Part shown: positions 55,197 through 64,000 of the stretch, in pieces
Layout of the letters: every line of letters begins with the position of its first letter
Position numbering within the stretch: position 1 is the first letter of the stretch
Source of the DNA: Sphaerolaimus hirsutus
Taxonomy: Eukaryota > Nematoda > Chromadorea > Monhysterida > Sphaerolaimidae
Length of the DNA stretch: 64,000 bases
Assembly: GCA_964036195.1 (NCBI GenBank)
Contig: OZ038452.1
Span: forward strand, 26,237,785-26,301,784
Reading direction: 5' to 3'
Notes under the pieces: model-generated
What the model was told of the DNA's origin: nothing
The model's input: the letters and a program-made list of their open reading frames with translations, nothing else
The model's database searches: none
Program-made: the position numbers and the translations under genes

Positions 55197-57853
55197 ATGC
55201 ACCTACCATCTAGCATGCGAGCCTACTCAACCTTCTCGCTGATATTCATAGTGCACCTGGCATTTGCCAGCGATCAGCAACTAGCTAGTTGGCTGATGAA
55301 AAGGCAGAAAAGACAGAGAGAGGTCACCTTGGAGGACAGGGTGCGGCACAAGGATCACGATATTCCCGAGGAGCAGGTGGGTTTTTTGGGATTTTTTTTT
55401 TTTTGTGTGTGTTGAAGTTTGACTGATTTTTGAGTTGAGATACTGGTTACGGTATTTCTTCGAACTACCCTTCTCGTCTGATTCACCCTCAAAATTGGCA
55501 CTATGAAACAATAAGTCCCCGGGGGGTATTTCGAGTAAATATTTACGGTAGCTGGATCAGATTACCGTTTACCTGTAATTACTCCCTACACCCACCCTCG
55601 AAATACCCCCAGATATGGGTGAGTACCGTATTTCCTCGATATACCCCCTCGATATACCCCCCTCAAAGGACACTATGAGTTTTTAAACACCCCCCCCCCT
55701 CGAAATACCCCCCCAATATATTGTATAGGGTATTTATATGGGGGGTATTTCGAGGGCGGTTTATCAATTCATAGTGCCCATTTTGAGGGGGGTATTTCGA
55801 GGGGGGGGGGGGTAATTCGAGGGGGGTATTTCGAGGTAATACGCTATGTAGGTCTATAGAGTCTTATACATGGCAGTTTTTGTTGCATTTTTCGATGTCT
55901 GTGTACCTTTTTCGATTTTTCACAGACAACAATTTAGTTCTGAGATTAAAAAAAATTTCTGGTCCAGTTTGAACTCTATAATTAACCCCCTCGAAATACT
56001 TCCTCCCTTTATTTCCCCTCCCCCTCAAAATTTGCACTCGGAAAAATATACTCCATCGATCGAAAAAAACGAAAGAAAAATCTCTTTTATCAATTACAGG
56101 TAATCCAATTACCAGTTGGCAGATTTCCAGAACCGCAGTGTGATTATTCAGTGCACTGGAATAATAGAATTGGTCAGCCGATATCTGGGTGAGTATTAAA
56201 GGTTGTACCTAAGCTGATTTTTTGTGCTTTGCACTTGAGGTTCTCAAAAATGAAGTTTTTTTATAGAAATATTTAATACGTCTGTGACACAAAAATAATA
56301 CACATTTTCGTGTCAGTGAATGCAAAATTGTGCAGAACTTCACCAGACCACACATTTTAATACATTATTTATTATAGTAGTTGATTAAACTTTTTAGTAG
56401 TAAGTTCAATCCATAGTTGTTAAAACGTATTTACTTTTACTCGATAAATACGTATAGGTACTCGAGTACAGAGTAAATACGTTTACGTTTCCTCCAAAAA
56501 AAGTTCTGGTACTCGCTTTGACGTATACTTTTTGAAAGTACTCGAGTACAGAAAACGTATTTTAGACCGTCTTTTATATAGGTTTTTGAAGGCATAGAAG
56601 GACAAAAAGGGAGAAAATGAGCCAAAAATATGGGAAACTAGTCGAAAATTGGTATAGAACCAAAAATACAGTAAAAATTGCGTAAAGTAGGCAAAAAGTT
56701 ATGAAAATGACTGATTTTGAGCGACATTTCTCAAAAATTTTGGTGACATTTCTCAAAAGTACTCACAGTTACGTTTTCTGCTGGCTAAAGTACGTTTACT
56801 CATGTTTACTCATGAGTAAAAGTAAAAAATTTTACTTTATGTTTTCCGTACTCAAGAGTGAGTAAAAAATAAATACTTTACATTTACCTATACTTTGAAA
56901 AAAGTTCGGTACTTTTAACAACTCTGGTTCAATCAACTACTAAATTAGAATTCTTTTCCAATAGAATGTGCTCACCGATGCTAAACACCTCCCATATTTA
57001 CATTCTCCAAACAAAACAGCTCAATATATTTCCTGTCCATTTCAGTGTTGTTCACATTGGCGACCCACTTTACCACAAATGGGAATGTCTATATCCACAT
57101 CTCACAATGAACATCTATTGCATGATGGTCTATAATTGCTTGGTATGTGTTTGTTGGTATATTTCAAAATCATTTTAAAAAGTACTTCACTCTGTTTTTC
57201 TACTAAAAACACAAAATACAGGTGGGAGATGGGCATGAAACTATACCAATTATCGACAAAAATGGCTGCACTCTGTATCCGGATATTTTACCAAATGTGC
57301 AATACCATGGAGACCTTGAGGTTAGATTGCGTTCTCGAATTGTGAATTATATTTGCATTATTTTTGATGACGTCACACGAGTTCTCTGTATCTTAACAAA
57401 TGTCCACGGTTCAGTAGGGTTCAAATAGGATCCTGATCCCGAGTCACAATAATTTGTGGGATTCAGTGATCCCGATTCCATGAAATTTGAAATGCAAAAA
57501 AACAACGTAAACCCTCACACAAGCTTCATCCCAAAGAGCAACTCAACCATTTTGAGGATCTTCCCCAATGTATTGAAGAATTCGTGAAAATTTGAATATT
57601 GCAGTTTGCAAATGCAAAGTTCAAACTATTTTGGACCATCCTGGGAGTATTGAATTTATCCAATGACTTGTTGTTGCTACCTGAAAAGTTCAAATACGGT
57701 AAGCTAAAAGATAACTTCACACTGCAGGCAGGAATCGCGAGCCAGGTATTTGCAATGACAATTGATCAAATTACGGTGTATTTCAATTGTTCCATTCGGC
57801 TGTTGATCAAAGAATTTGGCACTTGTCCAAGGCCTCAATGCCCGACTAGATGA
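55197..57853 (+). CDS. Cuticlin-like secreted protein, ZP-C half only
   Basis: Five exons: 55197-55376, 56100-56188, 57046-57142, 57222-57320, 57728-57853 (stop), 196 residues. All junctions are GT-AG and in phase. A signal peptide (MRAYSTFSLIFIVHLAFAS, or from the ATG six codons earlier) is followed by a basic KRQKRQRE segment. Exons 2-5 match the C-terminal half of nematode cuticlin ZP domains: HIGDPLYHKWEC, YCMMVYNCLVGDG, IIDKNGC, DLEAGIASQVF, VYFNCSI and a final GTCPRPQC, with eight cysteines. Cuticlins are extracellular cuticle proteins that polymerise through ZP domains. Missing compared with usual members are the ZP-N half, a furin-type site and a C-terminal membrane segment. It may be a short paralogue, a regulator of ZP polymers or a decaying copy. 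Introns 1, 2 and 4 hold MITE sequence. Confidence 0.82.
55448..55850. repeat. CCTCGAAATA MITEs in cuticlin intron 1
   Basis: Two adjoining copies: about 55448-55560 and 55625-55850. Words GATATACCCCC, CTCGAAATACCCCCC and GGGTATTTCGAGGGG flank a short centre (ATATATTGTATAGGGTATTT). C/G runs are long. Confidence 0.65.
56412..56926. mobile_element. hAT-like AAAGTATACG MITE in cuticlin intron 2, perfect 8-bp TSD
   Basis: Starts CATAGTTGTTAAAACG and ends GGTACTTTTAACAACTCTG, flanked by GTTCAATC (56404-56411, 56927-56934). 515 bp, arms of GTACTCGAGTACAGAGTAAA and TAAATACGTTTACG words. One of the cleanest copies of this family. Confidence 0.9.
57413..57500. repeat. GATCCC element end in cuticlin intron 4
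   Basis: TAGGGTTCAAATAGGATCC followed by GATCCCGA words, matching the left end of 46771-47234; the right end is absent. Confidence 0.55.
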
Positions 57854-57928
57854 TATTAGTGTGAATTAAACAAAATGCACCTGAAGCCAAATCCGCAAGT
57901 GGGCAATTGCGGTCGCGGGAAAACTGCC

Positions 57929-58233
57929 TAACGATGGCAAACCTTCTGGAAAGAGGGTTAAATTTTTTAAGTGTTTTTTCTAAAACGGTTTTTGTAATTT
58001 CCAATTTTTTCCAAAAAAATAGTTTTCAAAATTTTTCGAATTTAGTTTTACTTTTTTTGGAATTTTTTCCACTAATTATTGTATTTTTCAATTTTTCTGC
58101 TGTAATTTTCTTTTATACCACAGACACATTTTCATAATTCTTGTTTTCAGCCAGAAATAGTGAAACCATCAATTTTTAAGTGATTTTCTAGGCGTATTTA
58201 CAAGAAAAATTCAAATTTTTGTTTGCCATTGTA
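57929..58233. mobile_element. TTCGAA-family hAT-like MITE
   Basis: Starts TAACGATGGCAAACCTTC and ends TTTGTTTGCCATTGTA. Interior is AT-rich with TTTTCGAATTT words, weaker than in 34228-35405. No clear 8-bp duplication. Confidence 0.6.
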
Positions 58234-58245
58234 AAAAATGACAAG

Positions 58246-58400
58246 TGGTATACTCCAGTGACTTTACTTTGACCATATGGTTAATGACATTCAGGCTGGA
58301 AGTGTGCCAACCGTCTGGTATATTTCACGCATAAAATTTTCAAAAAAATACAATTCGGTACCACTAAGGTAGGACATTACCACCTGTCACTTTCGCGTCG
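58246..58400. repeat. Fragment of the CCAGTTACTTTACA / GGAAGCGTGCCAAC MITE
   Basis: TATACTCCAGTGACTTTACT and GCTGGAAGTGTGCCAACCGT match the left half of the MITE at 2435; the CCGCCGAG end is missing. Confidence 0.55.
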
Positions 58401-60635
58401 ATAGGTAGTCCACTTGCGGAATTGTGCCTGGCATTGTTTTGTGAAAAGAAACCAATCTCTATTCCTATGCATTTCCCTACCAATTTTATACTACCATTTA
58501 ATTAATTCACTTCACAATTTTTTTGTACTTATTTTTTCAACACTTATGTTTATGATATAGTGTCATGAATCCGTGTATTCAGCTGTTTTTCGATTACACG
58601 ATTCACGAGGTTTTTTACCGCACTTTTCCCTCTATTCCCACTTCACCGGCCGCTTGCCGCTGCAGTGCACTGCACTGGGCCCGGAGGTCCAGATTATAAA
58701 TGCGTGTTGTAAATTTTAAGGAAACGTGTCCGAAGACGGTAGGTTTTCCAGAACGTGCGATGAACCACTCGGTGGCTCACGCTGTTCCGTTTCCCGCAGC
58801 ACGCACAGCACTTACACTCAGCATAAGCAGCGCGGTAATTAGAGCAGTTGTTAATTAGCTAACTGAGGGAAAAAGTTAGTACTTAGTGCCAATACAAAAG
58901 GGGGTCCAAGTTGGGTTGAGAAGAGAGTTTATTTTGGGCGATGGAAGAACAGTAGCGGCAGAGTAGAAGCAAAATTAGCTTACGTCGCATCGACGAAGTT
59001 GGGGAAAAAGACAATTTCGGCTACTTATAAGGCAATCAAAACTACCATAATTGACCCGAATAAAAGCTAAAAAAGACATAAAATTGCGAGGTTACAAAAT
59101 CACTTTCAAATCACATAAGCTCTGATGTAAGCACTTAGTAAAATCGTACGTAACGCAACTGCTTATAAAAGAGTACTAATTAAGATCAGCTAACAAAAGT
59201 AATTAAAAAGCTTCATGCGACATGGGGCTAAGCCTATAAGTTACAAGCTTATTCGGTGCAACAATTACTCACTTCCATAATTACCTATAAATCCCTACTT
59301 AATATAAAACGACCTAACACAAATAACAATGCAGTGCAACGCATTCTTACCAAAACGGAGTGAACAAAGTATGTACAAAGGCAATTACGGCATCATAATC
59401 CAACATAGCAATTTAAGCTAATCAATAATTAGACAGCTAATACATGCTTACAACTAATGATAATTAATTGAGATACAGAACGATTAATTAAGCTCGTGGG
59501 AATGAAAGGCATTGGCGTGAAACGATCTGTACAATAGTTTCTACATGTCACATGGAAACTTTGCTTGGGGGTTTTGTATTCATTAGTTACGGTAGCTAGA
59601 GAATGCTCGCGGGCGCGAAGTGCTTATCACCTCCAGTCCCGCGACCCACTATTGTGACTATCCGGTCAGCTAGCGCCCGTGAGAAAGGTTTCAGCCCGAT
59701 GGCCACACCCTTCCGAGCGCGAGGAGATATTTATGCTAGGGCGGCGGAAAAGTATTTTTTTGGACTGCGACTTGTCACTTGGGGCGTTATCAGAAGCTGT
59801 TCCTACCACCCACCGATACTAGATGACGCACGACAATCTAGTCAACATGGGGAGGAACGCGGAACAGTGCTTTTGTATTTTTTTGAGTGAAATTCATTGT
59901 TCCTGGCTTCCGGTCGCCACCTACCTATCAGCCGTCAGTCTCCGCCTCTGCCCAAAGATAAGTAAAGGGTAGAATGTGCTTTAGACCGCCCAGAGAGTCA
60001 CAACAGTGTGCCGGCGAGCCCAAAGGCGGCCACACGCCGCGCCGCGGCATTTCAGAGTGAAAAATGTGAAATTCCCCTCTCACCTTATGCCATGTGGAAT
60101 GCAGTTACACCTAAGTTAGACATAACCTAGCTAAATTGACTTAAATAGATTTGGCGCACGAAAATAGTAATTAAAATTGGGGGGTAAGGAAACGAAATTG
60201 TGCAGAGCACTACAACCACTATAAAACATGGCGAACTCGGTCAGCCCATGTAGCGGCGTCGATCTTGCGATGCAGTGCTCTGACGGGGTACTGCGCAGCC
60301 CACTGCAGGGCTGTGCATGCCATGCAGTCCCCGTTGCCGTCGAAAAGCCGCCGTAATGTCTGAGAAAGTTTGCCCAAATTTAGTTTACAAAATACCTAGT
60401 AGTTTACGTTCCGTGAATTATTATTGCATTTGTTTGTCTAAAATTTTGTGGGGTGGTGTTTTTCCCATCGTAAAAACGCTCTTACAACCCACCAGCCATT
60501 GCGGTTTACCTCCTGGCTAAACTATTGAGGTGTGACCGGTGATTATTTTTACGATTGCATGCACAAAATTTTTCGTTAAATATAAAAGTTGTTCATCTTT
60601 TCGAAATTTTCAAAAAGAGGTTGTTTGCATGCAAA
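58401..60635. other. Gene-poor stretch with GC-rich patches
   Basis: GC-rich patches lie at about 58630-58860, 59600-59870 and 60000-60060, with AT-rich TTAATTA-type sequence between. TATA-like boxes occur at 58695 (ATTATAAATGCG) and 59728 (AGATATTTATGCT). No repeat family from the rest of the window recurs here, and I found no inverted ends or supported exon. It could hold promoter or terminal sequence of the helicase unit, or exons I cannot recognise. Confidence 0.35.
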
Positions 60636-60975
60636 ATGGCTTGCGTGTATTTCACAGTCGAAAATCAAATTCCGAAACGTGGCTGGCAACTACAGAAATG
60701 CAATAATAAGCTGAGAACGGTATGGGAGTTAATCAACTGCCCTGCCTTTTGCAGTCGTGACTTTATAATGGAATTGCCAATTGGGTTCTGGAGGTATTTC
60801 CATTTTCAAAATTATTTTGCTCTTTTCAAATTTACAAAAAACTTTGTTTTTTATTCAGAAAAGTGCCAATTTTGGACGGTCAACTGGGGGCGGCGGTTAC
60901 GTTCGTCAATTCGGGGGGGCAAAATGCGGCCATTCGGTGCCGCAGCGAACGTCTTGGAAACTATTTGGTGTGTGA
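60636..60975 (+). CDS. Possible small two-exon Gly-rich protein
   Basis: Exon 1 at 60636-60719 begins ATG (MACVYFTVENQIPKRGWQLQ) and stops at an ACG|GTATGG donor. Exon 2 at 60859-60975 follows TTTTTATTCAG and continues in phase (KSANFGRSTGGGGYVRQFGG...) to TGA. The product would be 66 residues, basic, with a Gly-rich centre and three cysteines. The acceptor is strong and the two pieces look coding, but I know no family for it. It lies tail to tail with the helicase gene, 113 bp apart. Confidence 0.4.
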
Positions 60976-61088
60976 TTTCGAGATACTTGGTTAATTGTTT
61001 TGTTTGTTTCATTGTTGGTTATAGTTTCCATTACGTTATCAGTTTCCAAAAACTTTCAAAAAACTTGCAAAACAAAAATGTCCTGGTT

Positions 61089-64000
61089 TTACACTCCCTC
61101 GTCGGTGCCCTCCATCGGCACGTCTTCTTCGGCAGCAACCTCGGGCTGCATGTCGTCCTCTTTAGCCGGCGCCGGCGCGGCGACCGCCACGGGCTCATCG
61201 GGCTCGATGTCGCCGTCGTGGGCTAGCGGCGCCTCCTCTTCCGGTGCGGAGAACGTGGCGTCGTCGCCATCGCCATCGGAGGTGCTGGCGATGTCCTCGA
61301 CCTCATCCGTGGGGTCGTACGGCAGCGGCTCGTCCGCCGGCTGGGGCGCGTTTTGTACGTCCACGGGCTCGTCCATATTGACGTCCGGTTGGGCGAGCTC
61401 GGTCTGGGCGGCTTCGTCGTCATCGTCGTACTGGTGCTCGGGGCAGTGGGCCTGTGGTCTCCAGTCGGGCGACCAGGTCCATATCCTGGATCCCCAGATT
61501 TTTTCTGCGTGGTACTGGTAAAGACCAGCCGAAGCGAATTCATACGAAAAGAAAATGTGGAAGAAGTCAGACCACAACAAGGTCTCCACGTTGGCCACCA
61601 CGACTCTGGCGCAACGCGAGCGGGAGGTGGCCACGTTTCCACGCTCCAGCTGGGCCACGAAGCCGACTCGAGTGGTCTGCTGAGAATACTGGGTGGTCAA
61701 CCTGTCGCGCGCGGGCGGCTCGCTGCTGCGCACACACGACACGATGGTCACCTCAGCTTCTCTGGCTTGCGCTTTATCGGCGGTGAGCACTCGAGTCGCC
61801 CAGAATTCTCGCCCGTAGTGCTTCAATGACGGGTCGGTTGCCAATTTGTCGATCAGCGCGCGCTGCTGCGCCGCATAAAAAGTGACCACCAAAATGGCAT
61901 CCGCCCGACTCAAATCACTCCAGGGCACGCCGCCCTGGTTCGCCAATTCGACAAAATGTTTAACCAACTGCACTACGATGAGCTGCTCGGGTACGTTGAC
62001 GGTCGACGTGCCCTCCTTGGTCTCCAGTCCGGTGTGGTTGATGACCGTGGACAGCGGGATCGGGACGTTGTCGCCCGGCAGGCGCGGCAAGTTGTCGTCC
62101 CGGCACGGCGATTTCTGATGATAGGGGCGGAGCCGGCCCTCGTACGCCGCGTGCGAGTTGGCGTTGATCAGCTGGGGGTGCCCACGGAAAACCGTTTCCA
62201 GCCGCAGCAAGGGGCACATTTTGGACGCTGTGAGTCCATCAATCAAAGATGGAGAGGGATTAAGGAAGGGTTCAACCCATCGCTGGGTCTGAACTTTGCG
62301 GGTGAGTTGCTTGCTGTCGCCGAACAGCAAGACTAAGCCGTTGTGGGGGAGCGACACGGGGTTCAACGCTGTGACCATGGAAATGTTCGTGACGAGCGAC
62401 GCTTCGTCCACTATCATGGCACAGTACCTGATGTGCTTGATGCGCACATCATGTGTCGAATCGACAGTGACGTGGATCTGTCCTGGCTGCAACAAATCCA
62501 GAACGTACTTGTGCAGCTTGACGGTGCCCTTGGCGTACCTCCGGGCGGCCCGGCGCAGCACGCGGCCCCAGTCCGTGTCCTCGAGGTCCGGGTCGTTCAC
62601 ATCGACGCCCGTGCGACCCGCTACGACCTCGTCGTTGTCGTCGTCCCATTCTTCGTCGTCGTCCTCGCCAGTGACGACCAGGTGCGGCACCTTCTCCATT
62701 AGCGCCTTCATCACCTGCTGGGGGGTTTGATTGGGACCTGCGACGATGGAGTGCACGGTCTCGTACTCAGTTTTCACCTCCCAGTACTGGTCTACCAGCT
62801 CTATCCACTGGGCGTCGATCCGCGCGACCGAGAAAGGGGTGTCCTGCGCTATTTTGTGCAGCGCGGGCAGGTCGTCTACAGCGAGGTCGCTGTAGACCTC
62901 CTGGGTTTCCAACAGGGGGCTCAGCACCCTTACAGCGAACGCCGCTCTCAATTTCAAATATTCGACGTACCCGGGCTCTTGCAGCATGTCCTTAACTTGT
63001 GCGGCGGGCAGTTCGGACCACTGCTTGCGGCCCAGCAGCAGGCGGCGCACGGCATCGTGCACGCCGTCGCAGCCGGTGCGCTGCATGTTTTGCAGAGCGC
63101 GCCTGGCGCTCTCGTCCGTCGCCGAGTTGACGGTGCACGTGACGATGGTGGAGTGGTACTTGGCGTTGGAAGTGATGTCGGAGGAAAGGGTGGAATTACT
63201 GTCTGGGAATGGGCGACCATTAAACTGGTTGAAGTACAACGAGCACATGTACGCCACCTGGTTCTGCACAGTGGTCTTGCCAGTGCCGAACGGGGAGTCG
63301 CACATGAGCAACAGCGGCCACGCCAGCTTCAAGGCGGCTAAAACGGCCGCCAGGGTTTTCGCCTGGCCGCCCAACGGCTTGAACTCGCCGGGCTTACTCA
63401 CCAGCAGCGCTTCGGACGTGCCCTGACGGATTTCGTCTTCTAGGGGCGCGGCCGTGGCGCGGATGTGCGACCACTGGGTGAACGTGTCGGACAACCGATC
63501 ATCATACACAATGGCAATGGCGATCTGGTCACCCAGTTTTAGGACATTGCCCGAGCGTATGTTGGACGGTCTCCAACCTTCGTTCAGGCGCTCGATAGCG
63601 CCTTGCAAAGAGCGCATGGTTCGCACATAGTTGGGCGACTCATTGGTGGTGCGCACCATGTAGTCGCCGTTCTCGAGCTCGGACGGGAGCGCCGCCTGGC
63701 TCAACTTCAAGTCCAAATTGCCCACAATTACAGCCCGCTCCGGACTTACCTCTAAGGTGGCCACTCGCAGTTGCAACTTTGGCTGCGTCGGGTCGGGCCT
63801 GTCGTCGTCGGGCATCGCCTTGGTCAACGTCAGTACCGACATCGGTCCGGCGCCGACCAGCAGCTGAGGTAGCGCGTTGATTTGCGCGTTCGCGCGTCTC
63901 TGCTGCTCGTCCATCTGCTCCTGCTCGTCGTTGACGGCGTCGGCCAGGTCCGGCCTGTTGATCGTGATGCACGCCTTGGTACCTGCGTCGGTCGCTTCCC
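61089..64000 (-). CDS. UPF1-like superfamily 1 helicase, 5' partial
   Basis: The frame stays open beyond the ATG at 63914 to the window edge, so the true start is probably outside; numbering here is from that ATG. Motifs in order: I CDSPFGTGKTT (~205), II MIVDEASLV (~503), III LVLLFGDSKQL (~533), IV-like LETVFRGHPQLI (~572), V/VI VSCVRSS and VGFVAQLERGNVATSRSR (~745-765). This order and GDSKQL/NVATSR identify the UPF1/DNA2/NAM7-type helicases, ATP-driven 5'-3' translocases on RNA or DNA. About 295 residues separate motifs I and II, including an acidic EDDDEEWDDDNDE run, and an acidic tail follows residue 800. No CH zinc domain is visible in this part. It is uninterrupted for 2.9 kb and far more GC-rich than its surroundings, which suggests recent transfer, retroposition or a mobile-element origin. 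Confidence 0.88.
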   Translation of the reverse strand, partial: EATDAGTKACITINRPDLADAVNDEQEQMDEQQRRANAQINALPQLLVGAGPMSVLTLTKAMPDDDRPDPTQPKLQLRVATLEVSPERAVIVGNLDLKLSQAALPSELENGDYMVRTTNESPNYVRTMRSLQGAIERLNEGWRPSNIRSGNVLKLGDQIAIAIVYDDRLSDTFTQWSHIRATAAPLEDEIRQGTSEALLVSKPGEFKPLGGQAKTLAAVLAALKLAWPLLLMCDSPFGTGKTTVQNQVAYMCSLYFNQFNGRPFPDSNSTLSSDITSNAKYHSTIVTCTVNSATDESARRALQNMQRTGCDGVHDAVRRLLLGRKQWSELPAAQVKDMLQEPGYVEYLKLRAAFAVRVLSPLLETQEVYSDLAVDDLPALHKIAQDTPFSVARIDAQWIELVDQYWEVKTEYETVHSIVAGPNQTPQQVMKALMEKVPHLVVTGEDDDEEWDDDNDEVVAGRTGVDVNDPDLEDTDWGRVLRRAARRYAKGTVKLHKYVLDLLQPGQIHVTVDSTHDVRIKHIRYCAMIVDEASLVTNISMVTALNPVSLPHNGLVLLFGDSKQLTRKVQTQRWVEPFLNPSPSLIDGLTASKMCPLLRLETVFRGHPQLINANSHAAYEGRLRPYHQKSPCRDDNLPRLPGDNVPIPLSTVINHTGLETKEGTSTVNVPEQLIVVQLVKHFVELANQGGVPWSDLSRADAILVVTFYAAQQRALIDKLATDPSLKHYGREFWATRVLTADKAQAREAEVTIVSCVRSSEPPARDRLTTQYSQQTTRVGFVAQLERGNVATSRSRCARVVVANVETLLWSDFFHIFFSYEFASAGLYQYHAEKIWGSRIWTWSPDWRPQAHCPEHQYDDDDEAAQTELAQPDVNMDEPVDVQNAPQPADEPLPYDPTDEVEDIASTSDGDGDDATFSAPEEEAPLAHDGDIEPDEPVAVAAPAPAKEDDMQPEVAAEEDVPMEGTDEGV

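Noticed and set aside
60555..61226. 223-residue plus-strand frame as one uninterrupted gene
   Set aside because: It runs into the antisense of the helicase and crosses AT-rich sequence; a two-exon reading at 60636-60975 is more coding-like.
61353..63426. Long plus-strand frames opposite the helicase
   Set aside because: GC-rich coding DNA often leaves antisense frames open; they show no motifs, while the minus frame has all the helicase motifs.
1..64000. tRNA, rRNA or other structured RNA genes
   Set aside because: I looked for T-loop-like GGTTCGA and related signals and saw no context forming a cloverleaf; a covariance-model scan would be needed to exclude them.

Overview
This looks like a window from a repeat-dense, AT-rich animal genome with spliceosomal introns. 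The best taxonomic clue is a five-exon gene (55197-57853) that encodes the C-terminal half of a nematode-type cuticlin ZP domain, so I infer a nematode or close relative. The species cannot be told from the sequence. Coordinates come from reading by eye; no alignment or database search was run.

Layout. 1-2636: old transposon fragments and one intact hAT-like MITE. 2637-7498: a young non-autonomous LTR retrotransposon on the minus strand. It has two 543-bp LTRs that look identical, a 4-bp target duplication and one Gag-protease ORF with no pol, and it sits inside an older MITE. Its leader carries nine hairpins of two alternating stem types. 7500-17800: a mosaic of MITEs, several with perfect 8-bp target duplications. 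17839-30723: a ~12.9-kb unit bounded by ~0.5-kb direct repeats. On the minus strand it holds a multi-exon gene leading into an endonuclease-reverse transcriptase ORF. Eleven of the thirteen inferred introns of that gene are multiples of three with no in-frame stop, so about 4.5 kb of apparent exons and introns reads as one open frame. 30724-55100: more MITEs, many nested, with three weak small-gene candidates. 55197-57853: the cuticlin-like gene, with MITEs in its introns. 58400-61080: mostly unexplained. 61089-64000: an intronless, GC-rich UPF1-like superfamily 1 helicase running off the right edge.

Two themes run through the window. First, many MITE families have interiors made almost entirely of one short word repeated in opposite orientation in the two halves: TTCGAA, GGCGCC, GGCACC, GATCCC, TTTTATTTTA, TGTCATG, AAAGTATACGTAA, TTTTCCG, GATCGGTACTTTTA, CCTCGAAATACCCC. 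Several of these have hAT-like ends and 8-bp duplications, and they nest in a readable order. Second, the two coding retroelements each have a feature without an obvious precedent: the hairpin array in the LTR element and the stop-free introns in the 12.9-kb unit. These are the main candidates for something undescribed.
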